Below, piece after piece: positions 12,601 through 23,449 of a DNA stretch of 64,000 nt. Position numbers and translations under genes: made by a program. Position 1 is the stretch's first letter; every line of letters begins with the position of its first letter. Source of the DNA: Diprion similis (Eukaryota > Arthropoda > Insecta > Hymenoptera > Diprionidae); NCBI RefSeq assembly GCF_021155765.1, contig NC_060112.1, positions 8,370,001-8,434,000 of the forward strand. The letters are read 5' to 3'. The notes beneath the pieces were generated by a model that was not told where the DNA came from, searched no databases, and saw only the letters and a list, made by a program, of their open reading frames with translations.

Positions 12601-14760
12601 AACTTTTCGTCTTGGAATCGATTTGTATGACCATTTCTAGAGTGAATCGACCCTCAGGAACTCAGAAAACACAAGAAAAAGAGCGTCAGATCAACAGGGG
12701 AGAAATGACGACGAAAATCTTCGGTTTTTCGGCTGTAACTTTTGATCCGTTGCTTGCAGCCTATTGGGACTGCGCTCAATCGATTCCTCTTGCAAAATTA
12801 CGTCGGAATAGTGCCCTAAAGAATTCATCGCAGCACTTTTCCAAATCGTCGAAATTTTCGCGAAAAAATCCAAAGGGGTTAGCCTTACTTTTTTGGTCAT
12901 TTTTGGAGCTGGAAACTTTTCGTCTTGGAATCTATTTGTATGACCATTTCTAGAGTAAATCGACCCCCAGGAACTCGGAAAAAACAAGAAAAAGAGCGTC
13001 AGACCAACAGGGGAGAAATGACGACGAAAATCTTCGGTTTTTCGGCTGTAACTTTTGATCCGGTGCTCGCAGCCTATTGGGACTGCGCTCAGTCAATTCC
13101 TCTTGCAAAATTACGTCAGAATAGTGCCCTAAAGAAATTATCGCAGCACTTTTCCGAATCGTCGAAATTTTCGCAAAAAATCCAAAGGGGTTAGCCTTAC
13201 TTTTTTGGTCATTTTTGGAGCTGGAAACTTTTCATCTTGGAATCCATTTGTATGACCATTTCTAGAGTAAATCGACCCCCAGGAACTCGGAAAAAACAAG
13301 AAAAAGAGCGTCAGACCAACAGGGGAGAAATGACGACGAAAATCTTCGGTTTTTCGGCCGTAACTTTTGATCCGGTGCTCGCAGCCTATTGGGACTGCGC
13401 TCAGTCAATTCCTCTTGCAAAATTACGTCAGAATAGTGCCCTAAAGAATTTATCGCAGCACTTTTCCGAATCGTCGAAATTTTCGCAAAAAATCCAAAGG
13501 GGTTAGCCTTACTTTTTCGGTCATTTTTGGAGCTGGAAACTTTTCGTCTTGGAATCTATTTGTATGACCATTTCTAGAGTAAATCGACCCCCAGGAACTC
13601 GGAAAACACAAGAAAAAAAGCGTCAGACCAACAGGGGAGAAATGACGACGAAAATCTTCGGTTTTTCGGCTGTAACTTTTGATCCGTTGCTCGCAGCCTA
13701 TTGGGACTGCGCTCAATCGATTCCTCTTGCAAAATTACGTCGGGATAGTGCTCTAAAGAATTTATCGCAGCACTTTTCGGAATCGTCGAAATTTTCGCAA
13801 AAAATCCAAAGGGGTTAGCCTTACTTTTTTGGTCATTTTTGGAGCTGGAAACTTTTCGTCTTGGAATCTATTTGTATGACCATTTCTAGAGTAAATCGAC
13901 CCCCAGGAACTCGGAAAACACAAGAAAAAAAGCGTCAGACCAACAGGGGAGAAATGACGACGAAAATCTTCGGTTTTTCGGCTGTAACTTTTGATCCGTT
14001 GCTCGCAGCCTATTGGGACTGCGCTCAATCGATTCCTCTTGCAAAATTACGTCGGGATAGTGCCCTAAAGAATTTATCGCAGCACTTTTCCGAATCGTCG
14101 AAATTTTCGCAAAAAATCCAAAGGGGTTAGCCTTACTTTTTTGGTCATTTTTGGAGCTGGAAACTTTTCGTCTTGGAATCTATTTGTATGACCATTTCTA
14201 GAGTAAATCGACCCCCAGGAACTCGGAAAACACAAGAAAAAGAGCGTCAGACCAACAGGGGAGAAATGACGACGAATATCTTCGGTTTACCGGCTGTAAC
14301 TTTTGATCCGTTGCTCGCAGCCTATTGGGACTGCGCTCAGTCAATTCCTTTTGCAAAATTACGTCAAAATAGTGCCCTAAAGAATTTATCGCAGCACTTT
14401 TCCGAATCGTCGAAATTTTCGCAAAAAATCCAAAGGGGTTAGCCTTACTTTTTTGGTCATTTTTGGAGCTGGAAACTTTTCGTCTTGGAATCTATTTGTA
14501 TGACCATTTCTAGAGTAAATCGACCCCCAGGAACTCGGAAAACACAAGAAAAAAAGCGTCAGACCAACAGGGGAGAAATGACGACGAAAATCTTCGGTTT
14601 TTCGGCTGTAACTTTTGATCCGTTGCTCGCAGCCTATTGGGACTGCGCTCAATCGATTCCTCTTGCAAAATTACGTCGGGATAGTGCCCTAAAGAATTTA
14701 TCGCAGCACTTTTCCGAATCGTCGAAATTTTCGCAAAAAATCCAAAGGGGTTAGCCTTAC
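9676..14760. repeat. Satellite higher-order repeat copy 3, truncated (about 16 monomers)
   Basis: This repeats copy 2 at an offset of exactly 6242 bp. I spotted only three differences: T at 12755 for C at 6513, T at 13752 for C at 7510, and C at 14164 for T at 7922. The match ends about 14755-14770, where TTTTTTGGTCGTTTTTGG replaces the expected TTTCTTGGTCATTTTTGG of copy 2. Identity is therefore well above 99% across about 5 kb, which points to very recent amplification or homogenisation, or to an assembly that duplicated one HOR. Confidence 0.9.
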
Positions 14761-17700
14761 TTTTTTGGTCGTTTTTGGAGCTGGAAACTTTTTGTCTTGG
14801 AATCGATTTGTATGACCATTTCTAGAGTGAATCGACCCCCAGGAACTCAGAAAACACAAGAAAAAGAGCGTCAGACCAACAGGGGAGAAATGACGACGAA
14901 AATCTTCGGTTTTTCGGCTGTAACTTTTGATCCGTTGCTCGCAGCCTATTGGGACTGCGCTCAATCGATTCCTCTTGCAAAATTACGTCGGAATAGTGCC
15001 CCAAAGAATTTATCGCAGCACTTTTCCGAATCGTCGAAATTTTCGCAAAAAATCCAAACGGGTTAGCCTTACTTTTTTGGTCATTTTTGGAGCTGGAAAC
15101 TTTTCGTCTTGGAATCTATTTGTATGACCATTTCTAGAGTAAATCGACCCCCAGGAACTCGGAAAACACAAGAAAAAGAGCGTCAGACCAACAGGGGAGA
15201 AATGACGACGAATATCTTCGGTTTACCGGCTGTAACTTTTGATCCGTTGCTCGCAGCCTATTGGGACTGCGCTCAGTCAATTCCTCTTGCAAAATTACGT
15301 CAAAATAGTGCCCTAAAGAATTTATCGCAGCACTTTTCCGAATCGTCGAAATTTTCGCAAAAAATCCAAAGGGGTTAGCCTTACTTTTTTGGTCATTTTT
15401 GGAGCTGGAAACTTTTCGTCTTGGAATCTATTTGTATGACCATTTCTAGAGTAAATCGACCCCCAGGAACTCGGAAAACACAAGAAAAAAAGCGTCAGAC
15501 CAACAGGGGAGAAATGACGACGAAAATCTTCGGTTTTTCGGCTGTAACTTTTGATCCGTTGCTCGCAGCCTATTGGGACTGCGCTCAATCGATTCCTCTT
15601 GCAAAATTACGTCGGGATAGTGCCCTAAAGAATTTATCGCAGCACTTTTCCGAATCGTCGAAATTTTCGCAAAAAATCCAAAGGGGTTAGCCTTACTTTT
15701 TTGGTCATTTTTGGAGCTGGAAACTTTTCGTCTTGGAATCTATTTGTATGACCATTTCTAGAGTAAATCGACCCCCAGGAACTCGGAAAACACAAGAAAA
15801 AGAGCGTCAGACCAACAGGGGAGAAATGACGACGAATATCTTCGGTTTACCGGCTGTAACTTTTGATCCGTTGCTCGCAGCCTATTGGGACTGCGCTCAG
15901 TCAATTCCTTTTGCAAAATTACTTCAAAATAGTGCCTTAAAGAATTTATCGCAGCACTTTTCCGAATCGTCGAAATTTTCGCAAAAAATCCAAAGGGGTT
16001 AGCCTTACTTTTTTGGTCATTTTTGGAGCTGGAAACTTTTCGTCTTGGAATCTATTTGTATGACCATTTCTAGAGTAAATCGACCCCCAGGAACTCGGAA
16101 AACACAAGAAAAAAAGCGTCAGACCAACAGGGGAGAAATGACGACGAAAATCTTCGGTTTTTCGGCTGTAACATTTGATCCGTTGCTCGCAGCCTATTGG
16201 GACTGCGCTCAATCGATTCCTCTTGCAAAATTACGTCGGGATAGTGCCCTAAAGAATTTATCGCAGCACTTTTCCGAATCGTCGAAATTTTCGCAAAAAA
16301 TCCAAAGGGGTTAGCCTTACTTTTTTGGTCGTTTTTGGAGCTGGAAACTTTTTGTCTTGGAATCGATTTGTATGACCATTTCTAGAGTGAATCGACCCCC
16401 AGGAACTCAGAAAACACAAGAAAAAGAGCGTCAGACCAACAGGGGAGAAATGACGACGAAAATCTTCGGTTTTTCGGCTGTAACTTTTGATCCGTTGCTC
16501 GCAGCCTATTGGGACTGCGCTCAATCGATTCCTCTTGCAAAATTACGTCGGAATAGTGCCCCAAAGAATTTATCGCAGCACTTTTCCGAATCGTCGAAAT
16601 TTTCGCAAAAAATCCAAAGGGGTTAGCCTTACTTTTTTGGTCATTTTTTGAGCTGGAAACTTTTCGTCCTAAAATCGATTTGTATGACCATTTCTAGAGT
16701 AAATCGACCTCCAGGAACTCAGAAAACACAAGAAAAAGAGCGTCAGACCAACAGGGGAGAAATGACGACGAAAATCTTCGGTTTTTCGGCTGTAACTTTT
16801 GATCCGTTGCTCGCAGCCTATTGGGACTGCGCTCAATCGATTCCTCTTGCAAAATTACGTCGGGATAGTGCCCTAAAGAATTTATCGCAGCACTTTTCCG
16901 AATCGTCGAAATTTTCGCAAAAAATCCAAAGGGGTTAGCCTTACTTTTTTGGTCATTTTTGGAGCTGGAAACTTTTCGTCTTGGAATCTATTTGTATGAC
17001 CATTTCTAGAGTAAATCGACCCCCAGGAACTCGGAAAACACAAGAAAAAGAGCGTCAGACCAACAGGGGAGAAATGACGACGAAAATCTTCGGTTTTTCG
17101 GCTGTCACTTTTGATCCGTTGCTCGCAGCCTATTGGGACTGCGCTCAATCGATTCCTCTTGCACAATTACGTCGGAATAGTGCCCTGAAGAATTTATCGC
17201 AGCACTTTTCCAAATCGTCGAAATTTTCGAAAAAAATCCAAAGGGGTTAGCCTTACTTTTTTGGTCATTTTTGGAGCTGGAAACTTTTCGTCTTGGAATC
17301 TATTTGTATGACCATTTCTAGAGTAAATCGACCCCCAGGAACTCGGAAAACACAAGAAAAAGAGCGTCAGACCAACAGGGGAGAAATGACGTCGAAAATC
17401 TTCGGTTTTTCGGCTGTAACTTTTGATCCGTTGCTCGCAGCCTATTGGGACTGCGCTCAGTCAATTCCTCTTGCAAAATTACGTCAGAATAGTGCCCTAC
17501 AGAATCTATCGCAGCACTTTTCTGAATCGTCGAAATTTTCGCAAAAAATCCAAAGGGGTTAGCCTTACTTTTTTGGTCATTTTTAGAGCTGGAAACTTTT
17601 CGTCTTGGAATCGATTTGTATGACCATTTCTAGAGTAAATCGACCCCCAGGAACTCAGAAAACACAAGAAAAAGAGCGTCAGACCAACAGGGGAGAAATG

Positions 17701-18602
17701 ACGACGAAAATCTTCGGTTTTTCGGCTGTAACTTTTGATCCGTTGCTCGCAGCCTATTGGGACTGCGCTCAATCGATTCCTCTTGCAAAATTACGTCGGA
17801 ATAGGGCCCTAAAGAATTTACCGCAGCACTTTTCCGAATCGTCGAAATTTTCGCAAAAAATCTAAAGGGGTTAGCCTTACTTTTTCGGTCATTTTTGGAG
17901 CTGGAAACTTTTCGTCTTGGAATCGATTTGTATGACCATTTCTAGAGTAAATCGACCCCCAGGAACTCAGAAAACACAAGAAAAAGAGCGTCAGACCAAC
18001 AGGGGAGAAATGACGACGAAAATCTTTGGTTTTTCGGCTGTAACTTTTGATTTGTTGCTCGCAGCCCATCAGGACTGCGCTTAATCCATTCCTCTTGCAA
18101 AATCACGTCGGAATAGTGCGCGAAAGAATTGATCGCAGCTTTTTTCCGAATCGTCGAAATTTTCGCAAAAAATCCAAAGGGGTTAGCCTTACTTTTTTGG
18201 TCATTTTTGGAGCTGGTAACTTTTCGTCTTGGAATCGATTTTTATGACCATTTCCAGAGTAAATCGACCCTCAGGAACTCAGAAAACACAAGAAAAAGAG
18301 CGTCAGACCAACAGGGGAGAAATGACGACGACAATCTTCGGATTGTCGGCTGTAACTTTTGATCCGTTGCTCGCAGCCTATTGGGACTGCGCTCAATCGA
18401 TTCCTTTTGCAAAATTACGTCGGAATAGTGCCCTAAAGAATTTATCGCAGCACTTTTCCGAATCGTCGAAATTTTCGCAAAAAATCCAAAGGGGTTAGCC
18501 TCACTTTTTTGGTCATTTTTCTAGCTGGAAACTTTTCGTCTTGGAATCGATTTGTATGACCATTTCTAGAGTAAATCGACCCCCAGGAACTCAGAAAACA
18601 CA
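14761..18602. repeat. Irregular edge of the satellite array
   Basis: After HOR copy 3 breaks off, monomers no longer follow the 20-mer order. A shorter five-monomer block (1560 bp) is visible: monomers at 14173, 14485 and 14797 resemble those at 15733, 16045 and 16357, including the shared GTGCCCCAAAG variant. From about 17100 single-monomer changes accumulate. They are densest at 18000-18240, with TTTGATTTGTTGC, CCCATCAGGACTGCGC and GCGCGAAAGAATTG. Rising divergence towards the end of an array is the usual pattern, because homogenisation weakens there. Confidence 0.85.
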
Positions 18603-20590
18603 GTAAATAGTGCATAGGACCATCGGCAGAGATACTTCGAACAAAAGACCAGTACTAGTGAAATCACAATGCAAAGTGCCTCGGTTTCCGCCTGTCACTT
18701 CTTCCTTTGTAGAACGCACTAAATGGGGACTGCGGCTCATTGATTTAACTTAATTCATCATCCCGGAAAGGTGCAATCAAGAATCGTTCGCTGCTCAGCT
18801 ACACTGTACCGTAGTCGCTTATTTTCTTTTCATATCCTATTCAATATATGTTTAAGAAATCATTACTGAATTGATATCATATCTGAACGTCATCATCTGT
18901 CTTGTTCTGCTATCTCATTACTTTAATTTTTTCAAGATATTCGAATCACACAACATATAGTTTCAACCTAATGCTTCGAGAATTACTACTGCTTTGGGCA
19001 TTCGTTTTCTCGCTCCGTTCGTCAATTATCATTGTAGTAAGTAATTTCCACCTGATGGTAAAATTGAGCTAAATAATAAAAAATCAAGCGCACTATAGCC
19101 TGAGTGTTACAGTAACTCAACATATGGTCCTAATTTCTTATGTATATTAACATAAAAATTCTTCGATTTTGTGTATAAATATAATTTACAGCATAAACAG
19201 ATCCTTCATAATAATAAATCAATGAAATAATTTATTACTGCTACAAACAATCAGCCTTAAAATTATTCAAAACAAAAACATACAAGTCGAAAGATTCTAC
19301 AAGTCCATCTATATTCAATTCACACATAAATATAGTCACTAATAAAATGTGACGTCTTCTCCTTACTTCTGCCAAGAAACTTTGGCTTAACGCGATCAGA
19401 TGCATATCAAAATAGCAGGTCAATTCACTATTTCCAGAATTATATGACTAAGGCCAGACGATACGGAGATTCAACAAAATAAAAGTTTTACAAGTTGAAT
19501 AAAAATTTGACATCATCCATCGATAACTTGGAGGCACTTGTCTCAACTTCGGTTGCTGTTTCGATTTTTTGGTCTTGCAATGCATTGATTCGTTACTCCA
19601 CTGTGTCTAGATACATAAATCTGAAACAATCACGTTCCTTGACTCGCTTGTTAGTTTGCATAACACATTTTCCAGAAATATTTCGTATGTATTACTTGTT
19701 AATGTAGACTCGTTTCCTTTGCTCGACTCTGTGAATTGCATCCTGGATTCATGCTTCCTTTTGGCGGATTCCAATGAATATCAAGCAAAAGTGAATAATT
19801 GGCACCGACCAAATTTAAGCTTACGCCGTCTACAGTAAGCGATAGTCATAAAAGTTGAGGTGCTGAGCCAACTTCCTTGAAAAACTTCACTATGTGCTAC
19901 AAAAATTAAGTAAGATTTTAATCGCACTTCAGAAGTAATAAGAATTCTGTGTGTTTGAATAAATACGTAATTTTGTATCATACATCCTGACTACAGTATT
20001 AGAAATAGAAATAAGTAGACCAAGATAGTTGGTAAGATACTCATAAAAATAAATACAAATTTAAAATATATGAAAAAACGAAGAATATTATCGTTGCCAA
20101 AAAATTGCTATAGGATATAAAACCAAGAAGTTTTTTTTAGACGTATAAACAAAAACTCTTCAATCATAATTGCCAATTTTTTACCGAAATTTTTTCAGGC
20201 AGGATATATGTTTAAATAACACTAAAGGATACTTTATTCAAGAAAGATACAAAACGATACGATTCGTATCGCAAGAGAGCGGAACGACAACTGAGGTTTG
20301 ACACAATCGAGAGAATACGTGGATGATCTACAGATATGATTTTGAAATATTAGACAATACATGAAATACACGGAAGATCTGTTTTGAGGCGCAATACGGG
20401 CCAGCGGCAAGATTTGAGGTAGAGACAAAGAGATCAACATTGCACGCGAATGTGAGTACATGTGTGACACTGATCTCTATACTAACGAGATCAGTGATGC
20501 GTGAAGACGATTTTAAATAGTGAGTGAAATGATAAGACCGAATCCATTTCAAATAGGGCAGGCAGGAAATCGTGATGTCACGGAATTCTT

Positions 20591-21244
20591 TCAAATTGAA
20601 ATATCTTGTTTTTCAACGAAAAAAAGTGACCCGTATTATTTTGTTTTTGAAAAAAAAATGCGCAACAAAATTACCGCCATTTGAACGTTTAATCGCGCCC
20701 CATCAAAAAACGAAGCTTTGGAACGAATCGTCGCAATTACTTGATCTCGGTGTAATTTTGTAGGGGTTTTTGCATTCTTTTGAAATATCGAGAAAGTTTC
20801 AAAATTTGCGAAATTCTACGAAATGAAGTTCATTTTCCGAAAATTAGGCTAAAAACTGCAAATTTTTTAGCCCAAACAATATTACTCAAACTTGATACAT
20901 ACATACTTGAGGTATGTAATGACCAAACATCGTACTAGGATGATATTAATGACCATATATCGATCTACTGGTAAAGATTAACAACAAAAACCACAAAATA
21001 CCGGTCAACTTTCCAATCAGAGATTTATTGTAGTAGCATTACTATAATAACAATAGAATAAATACTATTTTATAAATATAAAATAAATCTCTGATCGGAA
21101 AGTTGACCGGTATTTTGTGTTTCGGCAATTTGGTCCAAGGATATAGAATGTTCAAATGGCCGTAACTTCGTAGCATATTTTTTTCGAGAATAAAAAAATA
21201 TGGGTCACTTCTTTTCGTTCAAAAACAACATATTTCAATTTGGA
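20591..21244. repeat. Foldback element with long imperfect inverted repeats
   Basis: The left arm at about 20591-20690 (CAAATTGAAATATCTTG, AGTGACCCGTATT, CCATTTGAACG) is the reverse complement, with mismatches, of the right arm at about 21150-21244. The arms are about 95-100 bp and flank roughly 450 bp that contains a second, smaller inverted repeat. No transposase-like frame is present, so this looks like a non-autonomous foldback or MITE-like element, possibly hit by a second insertion. I could not identify a target-site duplication. Confidence 0.7.
20992..21119. repeat. 128-bp MITE-like inverted repeat
   Basis: Arms of 38 bp (20992-21029 and 21082-21119), beginning CACAAAATACCGGTCAACTT, are reverse complements with about one mismatch (CCAATCAG versus CCGATCAG) around an AT-rich 52-bp centre. 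It is nested inside the larger foldback element. Confidence 0.85.
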
Positions 21245-21422
21245 AAAATAGTATCTCATACGCGTTTTTGACTGAAATAGTGTTCGCCAAAAAGTAGGAA
21301 ATAGTGGTTCAACAAGTCACCAGAATAGCGCTCATAAGCAATAAGGAAAACAATCTTCGTGACCTTAGAACTCATTTTTCTCAACATGTCCTTAGACGAG
21401 GTGCACGGAGCACCGATGAACG

Positions 21423-21484
21423 GTAACCAATTAAAATGCCTAATACATAGTATTCACTAGATGTCATGCACTTTGATTGGTTAC
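21423..21484. promoter_or_regulatory. Inverted CCAAT-box pair upstream of SNRNP27
   Basis: GTAACCAATTAAAATGC (21423-21439) is repeated in inverse, with two mismatches, at 21468-21484. This places CCAAT and ATTGG boxes in opposite orientation 330-400 bp upstream of the SNRNP27 ATG. CCAAT boxes are common promoter elements, but a role here is inferred. It may simply be another small inverted repeat. Confidence 0.3.
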
Positions 21485-21815
21485 TGCCGTTACTGCTCAA
21501 CCGCACTCCGCGCTACTGCGCCGCTGTGAACCTAGCCTTCGAGTGTCGTGGCTGATTAATACCATTTCTTTCCGCAAGCGCTAGTATCAGGAAACCGTGA
21601 ATGACAAGGATACAGCGAGGGAGGCCGGGTGCGACAAAGACACGACCAGAATACGACTTTCTCGATACTGACGGTCACTCGCGTCCGTGAACTAAATAAT
21701 CTACCTCACTGTCATGTATCGAAAGTACAACACTATAACCTCAAATTGATAAAGTTTCCTACTAAAACGTAACGATTGCGCCCAGTGCATTGAAGGGTAT
21801 CTCCGAGCTCTTCAA

Positions 21816-23166
21816 ATGGGACGCAGTCGGACTCCATCTCCAGGTAGACGGAGAGATCGGTCACGCGAAAGGGATAGGGAGCGCGACCGACGGAGAAGAC
21901 GATCCAGGGAGAGAAGGCGGAGGTAAATATTTCGGTTAATTTTCAAGAGATTTACCATTACAACATTAGTGCGAGTATTCAAAGTTTGCGAATGGAAAAT
22001 AATGCAAACTACTGTGCAAATAACGAATTGAGTACTCTTTTTTTCCCCATTTCGAAAAGAAGTTAATGGTGTGGTGGCTGAATTTTTTGCCCATGTATCT
22101 CATTCCATTTGGATAGATTACAGATTGTTCTACCAGAAGTTGTAAGTCGTGTGTAAAATATATGCTCTGTATTATAGATCTGGCGACCGGGATAGAGTCA
22201 AGTCACGAGAACGTGATAGAGAGCGTGACAGGGAGCGAGACAGACATAGGAGGTCTTATAGCAGATCCAGATCCAGAGATCGAGAAAGACCTAAGCCAAA
22301 ATTCAAGCCTCCTACTGCCGAACGTCCCGTTATTACAGGTTGGTTGTTAGTCCAACAAATTGTAATGACAATTTCAGTTAGTAGTTAACCTGGAAGATCC
22401 AGTGTGATCTACTTGTCAAATCAACCATTGTTTAGCTACTATGACACCTTACAAGCTAAATGTTCAGGAACGAATGATTTTCTCAGTTATATGTTTTTAC
22501 GTTAAGAAATTAACGGATAGGTTTAATAGTAACATAGACCACGAACTTTGAGGTGGAGACTTTGGGAAGATTTTAGAGATTTTAACTTGAAGGATTATAC
22601 TTACAACTTGGAAGAATAATTACTGTTCTTTTTTTTCAAGTTGACTGCAAAACGTAGTTGAGTTCTAGAAATCTAAATAAAGTTTTGGACAATATTTTGA
22701 GTATATTACAAATGGTGGAACTATAACAAGTGTGAATTGTTCGTAACTCAAAGATGGTAATAAAGAAATAAAAAAATGAAAGGTCTTAGAGGTGCTATGA
22801 CCTGATAAAGGTTCCACCGATTTGAAAATGATGCAATCACAATCCCTTTAAACTTTATCCATCTTATGCTGCCATAGTCAGTGAGATGAATATAGGAATC
22901 AAAAATGCTCATGCAATTAAAGTGTGCTCTAACGACGTATAATAATTGATCATCATTTGTTATTTACAGAGGCTGATCTCCAAGGAAAAACTCCTGAAGA
23001 ACAGGATATGATGCGTTTAATGGGATTCTGTGGATTCGACACAACAAAAGGGAAGAAAGTCGAAGGCAATGACATTGGAGCAGTCCATGTTATTCTTAAA
23101 CGAAAATATAGACAATATATGAACCGCAAAGGTGGTTTTAATAGACCACTCGATTTTGTTGCATAA
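21816..23166 (+). CDS. SNRNP27: U4/U6.U5 tri-snRNP 27 kDa protein (SNRNP27), 3 exons
   Basis: Exons are 21816-21922, 22178-22338 and 22970-23166, all with GT-AG introns and matching phases, giving 154 aa; the human protein is about 155. Residues 1 to about 75 are an RS/RD/RE-rich tail (start [20 protein letters not shown]) like that of SR splicing factors. The last 65 or so residues form the conserved SNRNP27 domain, with [20 protein letters not shown] and the hallmark C-terminus [20 protein letters not shown] followed by VA. The family protein belongs to the spliceosomal U4/U6.U5 tri-snRNP and influences 5' splice-site choice. The first ATG follows an untranslated leader and starts the conserved MGRSR. 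The gene converges on FANCI; the two stop codons are 283 bp apart. Confidence 0.96.
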
Positions 23167-23449
23167 ACGGCAATTTATTTATGACCATTAAAAGTGTTGG
23201 TATTCCAGAGAATGAAGAATTGTTTTTTTTTGATTTTTTTTGTCTACATACCGGATAAAATGTATTGTAACTAGACAAAGAAATCAAATGTTTATTTCAG
23301 CAAAACAGCATTTATCGTAACCTCATTAAAAACTTGTTATTTATAATACAAAAATATAAAAATTTGTATTGATTAAAGCCTGATGCCCAGCATCTATTTA
23401 ACAATATAACATTGAAACAATCCTTACATCATATTTTTTCCTTGACTTC
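23167..23449. other. Convergent intergenic spacer with FANCI poly(A) signal
   Basis: Only 283 bp separate the SNRNP27 and FANCI stop codons, so the 3' UTRs probably overlap or nearly so. On the minus strand AATAAA lies at 23291-23296, about 155 bp past the FANCI stop. A weaker GATAAAA near 23254 could serve SNRNP27. T-rich runs fill the rest. Confidence 0.5.

Larger units (their letters stand above)
1..18602. repeat. 312-bp satellite DNA array (about 59.6 head-to-tail monomers)
   Basis: The same 312-bp unit repeats without interruption from the left edge to about 18602. For example, the motif GGAATCTATTTGTATGACC or its GGAATCGATTTG variant recurs every 312 bases (753, 1065, 1377, 1689, 2001 and onward). 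Monomers differ by a few substitutions, and a minority are 313 bp because of one extra A in an A-run (near 690, 4123, 6620, 10365, 12862). The array stops mid-monomer at 18602, where the text diverges after AAAACACA. The left end lies outside the window. Monomers carry about 19 CpG sites by hand count and look more GC-rich than the flank. Short ORFs of 88-89 codons occur in each monomer on both strands, but these look like by-products of the repeat (see findings). Arrays like this are typical of pericentromeric or other heterochromatin. That location is inferred. Confidence 0.98.
18603..21815. other. Gene-free flank between satellite and SNRNP27
   Basis: AT-rich DNA with no long open frame and no recognisable exon. 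It holds the nested foldback element at about 20591-21244 and, just upstream of SNRNP27, a GC-richer stretch (about 21480-21700) that probably includes the SNRNP27 promoter. No satellite monomer is seen after 18602. Confidence 0.6.

Noticed and set aside
1-18602. About 90 small ORFs (60-116 codons) on both strands as genes
   Set aside because: They recur only because the 312-bp satellite repeats in phase; frames overlap on both strands and differences between copies often change the protein.
1-18602. CRISPR-like regular spacing
   Set aside because: The whole 312-bp unit is repeated with no unique spacers, and the DNA is eukaryotic.
1-18602. CENP-B box in the satellite
   Set aside because: The closest match, TCCGAATCGTCGAAA, lacks the required CGGG core and has spacing one base short.
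19241-20763. Several ORFs of 60-88 codons next to the satellite
   Set aside because: AT-rich chance frames; the last overlaps the arm of the foldback element.
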